NCBI GenBank assembly: GCA_033764265.1
Contig: JANRJB010000076.1
Location: forward strand, 1-5,978
Direction of reading: 5' to 3'
DNA: 5,978 bases
Origin: VGEM01 sp033764265
Lineage (GTDB): Bacteria; Pseudomonadota; Alphaproteobacteria; Rhodospirillales; Rhodospirillaceae
Position 1 is the stretch's first letter. Each line of letters starts with the position of its first letter. The notes beneath the pieces were generated by a model. That model was not told the origin of the DNA, made no database searches, and worked only from the letters and a program-made list of their open reading frames with translations. Positions 1 through 4,883 of the stretch are shown here, piece by piece. The translations under genes and the position numbers were made by a program.

Positions 1-1572
1 CCCGACGCCGCGCTGGTGGCCAAGCTGAAGCAGATCGTCGGCAACGATAACGTGCTGACCGACGAGCGCACGCGCGAATTCTATTCCACCGACCTCAGCT
101 TCCGCGACCGCGCGGTCGCGGCCATGGTGGTGCGGCCGGCCAAGACCGAGGAACTGGCGGCCTGCGTCGAAACCGCGGTGCGCGCCGGCCTGGCGGTGGT
201 CGCCCGTGGCGGCGGCATGTCGTACACCTCGGGCTACACGCCCGAGCACCCCGACACCATGCTGGTCGACATGCAGCGCATGGACCGCATCCTCGAGATC
301 AACACCGAAGACATGTATGTCACGGTGGAATGCGGCTGCACCTGGAAGTCGCTGTACGAAGCGCTGCAGGACAAGGGCGTCCGCACGCCGTACTTCGGCC
401 CCTTGTCCGGCAAGTACGCCACCATCGGCGGCGCGCTGTCGCAGAACAGCCTGTTCCTCGGCTCCGGCATCTATCACACCGTGGCTGAAAGCGTGCTGGG
501 GCTGAAAGTGGTGCTGCCGTCGGGCGAAGTACTGCAAACCGGCTCGGGCGCGCACAAGCACTCCAACCCGTTCTGGCGGCACTTCGGCCCGGACGTCACC
601 GGCATCTTCACCGCCGACACCGGCGCTTTCGGCCTGAAGGCGGTGGCGACGCTGCGGCTGATCAAGACGCCGCCGTCGACCGCCTATATGTCGTTCAAGT
701 TCGACACGCTCGCCCAGGTGCTGAAGGCGCAGATCCGCATCGCCCGGCTCAGCATCTGTTCCGAGTGCTACATGTTCGACCCGTACTACAACGCGGGGTT
801 CGAAAAGCAGGGCATCACCTTCAGCGAGGGCGTGTCGATCGTCGGCAAGGTGGTGCGCAAGGGCGGCCTGAAGGGCATGGCGACCGCGGCCAAGATGGCG
901 CTGACCGGCAAAAAACTGCTGAAGGACGTGCCCTATTCGCTGCACATGACGTTCGATGCGTTGAACGACGTGGTCGCCAACGAGCACCAGGAAATCGCCG
1001 CCGACATCTGCCTCGAGGAAGGCGGCGTGGAAATGGACAACACCATTCCCACCGTGTTCCGCGCCCAGCCGTTCGGCGGGGTGCGCACCATTTTGCTCGG
1101 CTCCGAGGGCGAGATCTGGCTGCCGGTGCACGGCTTCTTCCCGCTGTCGCGCGCGGTGGCCGCCGGCGCGGCGACCGAGAAGTGGCTGGCCGAGAAACGC
1201 CCGATCTTGGAAAAGCACAACATCCGCACGTCGTACCTGACGTGTTTCTCGGGCGCGGAGTTCGTGATCGAGCCCAGCTTCTATTGGCACGACCAGCTGG
1301 GCGATTTCCGCCTCAGCCTGATCGAGCCCGAATTCGCCGAGAAATGGAAGGACATCCCCGCCGACATTGAAAAGCGCAAGGTCGTCCTGAAGCTGCGCGA
1401 GGAACTGCGCGACCTGTTCGACGGCCTCGGCGCCTGCCACCTGCAGCTCGGCAAATTCTACACCTATTCCGAACTGATGAATAACCCGCCGCTGTGGAAC
1501 CTGCTCAACGGCATCAAGAACACCGTCGATCCGGGGCGCAAGATCAACCCGGGCTCGCTGGGCTTGCGCTGA
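1..1572 (+). CDS. FAD-binding oxidoreductase, VAO/PCMH type (5' end outside window)
   Basis: This is an FAD-dependent oxidase or dehydrogenase of the vanillyl-alcohol oxidase/PCMH superfamily, probably cytoplasmic, with no signal peptide visible. The reading frame is open to base 1, and the residues before the GTG at 16 (PDAAL) fit the usual N-terminus, so the true start probably lies upstream. Numbering from that GTG, the PCMH FAD-binding domain spans about residues 38-218. It includes the PP-loop ARGGGMSYTSGY (63-74), the GGALSQNS stretch (138-145) and GPDVTGIFTADTGAFG (191-206). The substrate/cap domain follows (about 225-490) with LPVHGFFP (369-376) and HLQLGKFYTY (475-484). The end, DPGRKINPGSLGL, is the usual VAO-family C-terminus. 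The position that is the covalent His in RSGGHS-type relatives is Met68, so FAD is probably not linked there. The substrate is unknown. The next gene begins 19 bp downstream, which suggests an operon. Confidence 0.88.
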   Translation, partial: PDAALVAKLKQIVGNDNVLTDERTREFYSTDLSFRDRAVAAMVVRPAKTEELAACVETAVRAGLAVVARGGGMSYTSGYTPEHPDTMLVDMQRMDRILEINTEDMYVTVECGCTWKSLYEALQDKGVRTPYFGPLSGKYATIGGALSQNSLFLGSGIYHTVAESVLGLKVVLPSGEVLQTGSGAHKHSNPFWRHFGPDVTGIFTADTGAFGLKAVATLRLIKTPPSTAYMSFKFDTLAQVLKAQIRIARLSICSECYMFDPYYNAGFEKQGITFSEGVSIVGKVVRKGGLKGMATAAKMALTGKKLLKDVPYSLHMTFDALNDVVANEHQEIAADICLEEGGVEMDNTIPTVFRAQPFGGVRTILLGSEGEIWLPVHGFFPLSRAVAAGAATEKWLAEKRPILEKHNIRTSYLTCFSGAEFVIEPSFYWHDQLGDFRLSLIEPEFAEKWKDIPADIEKRKVVLKLREELRDLFDGLGACHLQLGKFYTYSELMNNPPLWNLLNGIKNTVDPGRKINPGSLGLR

Positions 1573-1591
1573 TTGCACCGGAGGAACGGCG

Positions 1592-2383
1592 ATGGCGCAG
1601 GTCCGCAAAGCGTACGTCGACACCGCGGCCGGCCAGCTCCATTACTACGCGGCTCCCGGCGCCGGCGCGCCGGTGGTGTTTCTGCATCAGACCGCCAGCT
1701 CGGGGAAGATGTACCTCGACGTCATGGCGCGTCTCGCCGGCCGGTCCATGTACGCGATGGATACGCCCGGCTTCGGCGGTTCGTTCGAGCCGCCGGACAT
1801 GCCATCCATGCCGCAGTACGCGGCCTGGATCGTCCAGGCGCTCGACGGCATCGGGCTCGGCGCGGTCCACCTGTTCGGGCATCACACCGGGGCCTGCATC
1901 GCCGCGGAGATCTGCGCCGCGCACCCGGCGCGGGTGAAAAGCTGCGCCATGATCGGACCGGTGCCGCTGACCAAGGCCGAGCGCGACGCGTTCCGCACGC
2001 ATTACTCGACGCCGTTCTCGCCCGATCCCGCGGGCACGTATCTCCGCACCACCTGGGACTATCTGCGCGGCCTCGGCGCGCACTCGACCGTCGCGCTGCA
2101 CCACCGCGAGTTCGTCGACACCTGCCGGGCCTACATGGGCCGCTACAAGGCCTACTCGGCGGTGTGGGACCAGGACTTCACCGCCTTGTTCGCGAAAATC
2201 TCGTGTCCGCTGTTGCTGATGTGCGCGCCCGACGACGTGCTGATCGCGTATCTCGAGCGCGCCAGGGGACTGCGGCCGGACGCGCGCGTACGCATGCTGA
2301 AGGGCGCGAACTTCGAACCGGACCAGGATCCCGATGGCACCGCGGCGGCGCTGCGGGAGTTTCTGGCCGAGGTTGAAAAGTAG
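1592..2383 (+). CDS. Alpha/beta-hydrolase-fold protein with GHHTG elbow (paralog A)
   Basis: This 263-residue protein has the length and motif order of a single-domain alpha/beta hydrolase and no signal peptide. It shows an oxyanion-type strand and turn LHQTAS (31-36), where HQ replaces the common HG, then MDTPGFGGS (56-64), the nucleophile elbow FGHHTGA (95-101), a cap region with LHHRE (169-173), WDQDFTALF (192-200), and a strand ending CAPDDVL (211-217) with the expected acid, probably Asp215. In G-x-Nuc-x-G terms the nucleophile position is His98, not Ser. The C-terminal catalytic His position reads GANFEP, i.e. Asn240. Ordinary Ser-His-Asp chemistry is therefore not expected, and the reaction is unknown. 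GGAGG at 1580-1584, 7 nt before the ATG, supports this start. It lies in an operon between the FAD oxidase and its own paralog. Confidence 0.87.
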   Translation: MAQVRKAYVDTAAGQLHYYAAPGAGAPVVFLHQTASSGKMYLDVMARLAGRSMYAMDTPGFGGSFEPPDMPSMPQYAAWIVQALDGIGLGAVHLFGHHTGACIAAEICAAHPARVKSCAMIGPVPLTKAERDAFRTHYSTPFSPDPAGTYLRTTWDYLRGLGAHSTVALHHREFVDTCRAYMGRYKAYSAVWDQDFTALFAKISCPLLLMCAPDDVLIAYLERARGLRPDARVRMLKGANFEPDQDPDGTAAALREFLAEVEK

Positions 2384-2387
2384 GAGG
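2382..2387 (+). promoter_or_regulatory. Ribosome binding site overlapping upstream stop codon
   Basis: A perfect AGGAGG begins on the last two bases of paralog A's TAG stop (read as TAGGAGG) and ends 5 nt before paralog B's ATG. It fixes the start of paralog B. It also makes translational coupling between the two hydrolase-fold genes likely (inference). Confidence 0.8.
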
Positions 2388-2392
2388 GGGCT

Positions 2393-3172
2393 ATGCGCAA
2401 GGGTTACGTCGACACGCCCGGCGGACAGATTCACTATCGCCACAAGTCCGGGACGGGCACGCCAATCGTGTGCTTCCACCAGACCGCGAGTTCGTCGGCG
2501 ATGTTCGAGAAATTCGCCGCCGCCTACGGCGGGCCGCATCCCATCTACGCCCTCGATACCCCGGGTTTCGGTGGTTCATTCGACCCGCCGGGCATGCCCG
2601 ACATGGCCGGCTACGGCGCGCTGCTGCTCGAAGCCATCAAGGCGCTGGGTTTGGCGAAGGTGCACCTGTTCGGCCACCACACCGGGGCGTCGATCGCGGT
2701 GGAGATCGCCGCGCGCGACCCCGCGCGCACCGCCAGCCTGATGATGATCGGACCGGTCGTCCTGACCGCCGAGGAACGCAAGGCGTTCTCGGGCTACTAC
2801 CCCAAGCCGTTCCAGCCCAAGGCCGACGGCTCGCACCTCGACGAGATGTGGGCCTACGTCGCCAGCATCGGCGGCGACGCCGACCTGAATCTCCATCATC
2901 GCGAACTGGTGGACACCGCGCGGGCCTGGGAAGGCCACATCAAGGTTTACTCCAAGATCTGGGACCAGGATTTCACGGCGCTCTACAAGACGATCAGGGC
3001 GCCGATGCTGATCATGTGCGCGCAGAAGGACGTGCTGTGGCCGATGTTCGAACGCGCCAAGCAGCTGCGCCCCGACGCCGTGGCGGCGGAGATTCCGGGC
3101 AGCAATTTCCAGCCCGACGAGGCGCCGGCCGAAACCGCCGCCGCCGTGGCGGCGTTCCTCAAGTCGCGCTGA
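2393..3172 (+). CDS. Alpha/beta-hydrolase-fold protein with GHHTG elbow (paralog B)
   Basis: This 259-residue cytosolic alpha/beta-hydrolase-fold protein aligns end to end with the preceding gene, with roughly half the residues identical by eye, so the pair is an old tandem duplication. Shared motifs are FHQTAS (28-33), LDTPGFGGS (54-62), FGHHTGA (93-99), LHHRE (167-171), WDQDFTALY (190-198), CAQKDVL (209-215) and GSNFQP (236-241). As in paralog A, the nucleophile position is His (His96) and the usual catalytic His is Asn (Asn238). The acid, Asp213, is kept. The two proteins could form a heterodimer or act on successive intermediates, but nothing in the sequence decides this. The start is fixed by AGGAGG 5 nt upstream, and the gap from paralog A is 9 bp. 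Its stop lies 6 bp from the stop of the convergent gene. Confidence 0.87.
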   Translation: MRKGYVDTPGGQIHYRHKSGTGTPIVCFHQTASSSAMFEKFAAAYGGPHPIYALDTPGFGGSFDPPGMPDMAGYGALLLEAIKALGLAKVHLFGHHTGASIAVEIAARDPARTASLMMIGPVVLTAEERKAFSGYYPKPFQPKADGSHLDEMWAYVASIGGDADLNLHHRELVDTARAWEGHIKVYSKIWDQDFTALYKTIRAPMLIMCAQKDVLWPMFERAKQLRPDAVAAEIPGSNFQPDEAPAETAAAVAAFLKSR

Positions 3173-3188
3173 GCCGGTTCACGCCGGC
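3173..3188. terminator. Small hairpin between convergent genes (possible bidirectional terminator)
   Basis: GCCGG, a six-base loop, then CCGGC form a 5-bp GC stem. It starts right after the stop of the plus-strand operon and runs into the last codons of the minus-strand gene. There is no T-tract on either side, so factor-independent termination would be weak. It is reported because the convergent junction leaves almost no other room for a terminator. Confidence 0.22.
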
Positions 3189-3586
3189 GAGGCGTGGTAG
3201 ATGTGGGCGAGCAGGGTGCTGGTGTGGATGTTGATCGCCCGCCAGCGCTGGCCGTTCCAGGCACACACCGCTGTCAGCACGCCATGGCGCTGGCGAAAGC
3301 CGGCGGTCTTGGCCACACCGCGCGCGGTCATCTCCGCCGAAACCACGCCGGACTCGTCGGCCACGCGATAGCGCGGGTCCCGGATGATCCACTCCATGCG
3401 GTCGATCGAGGCAGCCAGGAATTCGATGTGGTCGCGGTAGGCCGCCGTGTCGAGCACGAACGGGATGTCCTCGTTCACCATCAGCGCGGCGTCGTCGATG
3501 AAGTCAAAGAAGCCCGCACGCGCGCCGCCGGCGTTGAACGTCGTGATTGCCGCCGTGAAGTCCCGTTCCAGGGTCTGCTGGTTCAT
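3179..3586 (-). CDS. SnoaL/NTF2-like family protein, cytosolic paralog
   Basis: This 135-residue protein has the size and pattern of a single SnoaL-like (NTF2-fold) domain, close to the SnoaL_3/DUF4440 type. It has an N-terminal helix, then FIDDAALMVNEDIPF (29-43), RDHIEF (51-56), GFRQRH (96-101), and a final WRAINIHTS (115-123) matching the WRI-x-H-x-S strand typical of that group. Members of this fold act as isomerases, cyclases, hydrolases or small-ligand binders, so the activity cannot be named. It has no signal peptide. It is clearly paralogous to the gene just upstream, sharing DDAA, EDIPF, G-x-RQRH, WR-x-I and the ending HI-x-x-ASP. The start is supported by AGGAG (3596-3600) 9 nt upstream. 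That site overlaps the upstream gene's TAG stop, so translation is probably coupled. Confidence 0.82.
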   Translation of the reverse strand: MNQQTLERDFTAAITTFNAGGARAGFFDFIDDAALMVNEDIPFVLDTAAYRDHIEFLAASIDRMEWIIRDPRYRVADESGVVSAEMTARGVAKTAGFRQRHGVLTAVCAWNGQRWRAINIHTSTLLAHIYHASPA

Positions 3587-3595
3587 CGGCGCGCG

Positions 3596-3600
3596 CTCCT
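3596..3600 (-). promoter_or_regulatory. Ribosome binding site overlapping upstream stop codon
   Basis: On the minus strand the sequence reads TAGGAG: the upstream SnoaL-like gene's TAG stop (3599-3601) shares bases with the AGGAG site, which lies 9 nt before the downstream ATG. This supports the chosen start and suggests coupled translation. The same stop/ribosome-site overlap joins the two hydrolase-fold genes on the other strand. Confidence 0.7.
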
Positions 3601-4093
3601 AACCGGGTGAGGCTTCAAGGATGTGGCCATCGAACGGGCTCTGGTGCCAGCTGATCAGGCGCCAGCCGGCGGCGAACTTGTGCCAGCCCTGGGTGAACGC
3701 CATGTGGCGTTGGCGGTATCCGGCGCCGACCGGTTTGCCGCGGAAGGTGGCGAAACTGGCCACCAGGCCGGTCTTGCCGACCACGCGGAACTGCGGATTG
3801 CGGTCCTGCCAGGAAAACCCTTCCCACAGGCCGCTGACGTGCCAGTCGATATGCTCCTTGAACCCGGCCTTGGTCAGGCGAAACGGGATGTCCTCGTCGA
3901 TGATCACCGCGGCGTCATCGATGGTGGCGTAGAAGGCCTCCAGGTTCCCGGTCGCCAGCGTTTGCACGAAGGCGCGGAACGCCGTCTCGAATTCGGCCGT
4001 GTCCGACGTGGCCGCGGCGGCCAGTTGCGCGGGAACCGCGGCAACCGCCGCGCCCGCGACCAAGGCCGCGCGGCGTGCAATGTGCTCGATCAC
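3599..4093 (-). CDS. SnoaL/NTF2-like family protein with N-terminal signal-like segment
   Basis: The GTG at 4093 is preferred over the in-frame ATG at 4186. AGGAGG sits 8 nt before the GTG, whereas the upstream ATG has no ribosome site and would add an unlikely leader. This gives 164 residues. The N-terminus, IARRAALVAGAAVAAVPAQLAAA (residues 5 to about 27), has an Arg pair followed by a hydrophobic Ala-rich core and a plausible cleavage region near residues 23-28, so it looks like a secretion signal, possibly Tat. The mature part is a SnoaL/NTF2-type domain: IDDAAVIIDEDIPF (58-71), HIDWH (81-85), GYRQRH (125-130), WRLISWHQS (144-152) and HI-x-x-ASP (157-163). It is a paralog of the next gene, which lacks the signal. 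The likely location is the periplasm, and its ligand or reaction is unknown. It lies downstream of the MarR gene in the same direction. Confidence 0.78.
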   Translation of the reverse strand: MIEHIARRAALVAGAAVAAVPAQLAAAATSDTAEFETAFRAFVQTLATGNLEAFYATIDDAAVIIDEDIPFRLTKAGFKEHIDWHVSGLWEGFSWQDRNPQFRVVGKTGLVASFATFRGKPVGAGYRQRHMAFTQGWHKFAAGWRLISWHQSPFDGHILEASPG

Positions 4094-4101
4094 CGTCAGC
4101 A

Positions 4102-4107
4102 CCTCCT
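4102..4107 (-). promoter_or_regulatory. Ribosome binding site that decides the GTG start
   Basis: AGGAGG on the minus strand, 8 nt before the GTG at 4093. It is the only strong ribosome site in the leader, and it sets the start of the signal-bearing SnoaL-like protein 31 codons downstream of the longest possible start. Confidence 0.7.
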
Positions 4108-4187
4108 GCTGTCTGCGCCCCCACGGCGCTTTGTCGGCAAAATCGTATACACAAACTCCGGGGTTTGGCCAGGACATATGCAGCAAG

Positions 4188-4211
4188 CCCGGCGGACGCG
4201 TCGCCGCCGGG
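4188..4211 (-). terminator. Perfect GC hairpin just after the marR-type gene (weak terminator or attenuator)
   Basis: CCCGGCGG and CCGCCGGG form a perfect 8-bp stem around an eight-base loop. On the minus strand it begins 5 bp after the regulator's stop, inside the 123-bp gap before the SnoaL-like pair. No T-run follows, so it is not a classical intrinsic terminator. It could lower read-through, stabilise an mRNA end or block exonuclease. The rest of the gap (4094-4187) shows no convincing promoter by eye. Confidence 0.35.
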
Positions 4212-4216
4212 GCCGG

Positions 4217-4735
4217 TCACAACCCCATGATCGTGCGATTGAGCACGCGTTGCGTCGCCTGATCGTACAGGCCGGTCATCGTTTCGAGCGAGGCCGCCGT
4301 TTCCTCCAGCGTTTCGCGTTTGACCGATCCGCCGACCGGCCGCACCAACATTTCCTCGCGCAGCTCGGCGTAGTCGCGTGTGGCCTCCATGCCCTTCTTG
4401 GTCAGGCGGTACCCCGCTTCGCGCCGCGTACTGCCGGCGGCCCGCTCGATCAAACCCCACTGCTCGATCTTCTTGAGCGAATATTGGATGGTCGATACGT
4501 CGTTGCGATTGAGGAACAGCAGAAGCTCGGAAAGATTCTGCGGTCCGCCGCGCATGCGGATGGCATGCAGCAACCACACGTCCTCGGGTCCGAGGGCCGC
4601 GCCGCAAACGCTTTTCTGGCACGCCGCGGTCCATCGCCCGAACCCCATGATGGTGCGCACCATCGCCACTTCCATGCGCGTCAGCGTCGCGGCGTAACTT
4701 GTCGAGGACATATAACGGTCGGGCTTGTCGGTCAT
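4217..4735 (-). CDS. MarR-type winged-helix transcriptional regulator (COG5631-like)
   Basis: This 172-residue DNA-binding protein resembles the group described as predicted HTH regulators of the MarR family (COG5631). After an N-terminal helical part (RTIMGFGRWTAAC, 27-39) comes LGPEDVWLLHAI (48-59). The helix-turn-helix follows, NLSELLLFLNRND (67-79), with recognition helix VSTIQYSLKKIEQWGLI (80-96). The wing is ERAAGSTRREAGYRLTKKG (97-115) and the C-terminal helical part is for dimerisation. It would act as a ligand-responsive dimer. AGGTGG lies 4 nt before the ATG. It is divergent from the flavin monooxygenase gene across 148 bp and lies upstream of, and codirectional with, the SnoaL-like pair, so control of itself and its neighbours is likely (inference). 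Its ends share an RTIMG sequence encoded by nearly identical DNA. Confidence 0.85.
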   Translation of the reverse strand: MTDKPDRYMSSTSYAATLTRMEVAMVRTIMGFGRWTAACQKSVCGAALGPEDVWLLHAIRMRGGPQNLSELLLFLNRNDVSTIQYSLKKIEQWGLIERAAGSTRREAGYRLTKKGMEATRDYAELREEMLVRPVGGSVKRETLEETAASLETMTGLYDQATQRVLNRTIMGL

Positions 4736-4767
4736 CGTTCCACCTGGGTTCGAGCCAAATCAGCTGC

Positions 4768-4784
4768 ATTCTACCGGCGAGAAT
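4768..4784. promoter_or_regulatory. Inverted repeat over the regulator's -10; candidate operator
   Basis: ATTCT, seven bases, then AGAAT form a perfect 5-7-5 inverted repeat. On the minus strand, bases 4773-4768 read TAGAAT, a 5/6 match to the sigma-70 -10 consensus, placed about 33-38 bp before the regulator's ATG. The matching -35 is poor (TACTCT at 17-bp spacing). AGAATC recurs exactly 20 bp further on (4780 and 4800), about two helical turns away. Overlap with the -10 suggests autorepression, but no binding evidence exists here. Confidence 0.4.
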
Positions 4785-4812
4785 CGACCAAGAGTACGCA
4801 GAATCTTTCTGT

Positions 4813-4840
4813 TTGACGCGGCCCGCGCAGATTTTGAAAT
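4813..4840 (+). promoter_or_regulatory. Candidate sigma-70 promoter for the flavin monooxygenase
   Basis: TTGACG (4813-4818, 5/6 to consensus) is followed after 16 bp by TGAAAT (4835-4840, 4/6 to TATAAT). This would place transcription start near 4847 and leave a leader of roughly 37 nt. It is the best promoter-like pair in the divergent region on this strand, and its -10 lies inside a palindrome. Confidence 0.42.
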
Positions 4841-4842
4841 CT
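4829..4842. promoter_or_regulatory. Perfect palindrome AGATTTTGAAATCT; candidate MarR operator
   Basis: AGATTT-TG-AAATCT is a perfect 6-2-6 palindrome, AT-rich in otherwise very GC-rich DNA, flanked by GCGC-type sequence on both sides (CGCGC left, CGCGCG right after two extra bases). It covers the candidate -10 of the monooxygenase promoter, a standard place for a MarR-family repressor. A second short palindrome, CAGAA-TCT-TTCTG, lies at 4799-4811 just before the -35. Assignment to the adjacent regulator is inference from position. Confidence 0.45.
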
Positions 4843-4883
4843 CACGCGCGACCAGTGATGGCGTTGCAGTGCGAGGGGCGAGC

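Noticed and set aside
16..18. GTG at 16 as the true start of the FAD oxidase
   Set aside because: The frame is open through base 1 and the residues before it fit the family N-terminus. No ribosome site is visible in the 15 bases upstream, so the gene most likely begins outside the window.
1544..2539. Long minus-strand open frame (331 codons) opposite the hydrolase-fold genes
   Set aside because: It lies antisense to two well-supported genes. Its translation is Arg-, Gly- and Ala-rich with no family motif, as expected for an antisense frame in GC-rich coding DNA.
4094..4186. ATG at 4186 as the start of the first SnoaL-like protein
   Set aside because: There is no ribosome site before it, and it would add 31 residues ahead of a signal-like segment. 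AGGAGG sits 8 nt before the GTG at 4093.
4108..4187. A separate promoter for the SnoaL-like pair around TATACG (minus strand, near 4149)
   Set aside because: The -10-like TATACG has no acceptable -35 at 16-18 bp spacing and only a partial extended -10, so it is not better than chance.
4171..4714. Shared AGGACATAT at 4171 and within the regulator gene near 4705
   Set aside because: It is a nine-base match with no symmetry, and one copy is inside coding sequence. It was judged chance rather than a regulator site.
3623..4816. Long plus-strand open frame (397 codons) opposite the SnoaL-like and MarR genes
   Set aside because: It covers two or more convincing minus-strand genes with their own ribosome sites. 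Its protein is low-complexity and motif-free and runs through the divergent control region.
4725..4883. An upstream in-frame start for the monooxygenase at 4725
   Set aside because: It would overlap the regulator's start and translate the promoter and palindromes. The RutA-like N-terminus begins exactly at the ATG at 4884, which has a GAGGGG site 5 nt upstream.
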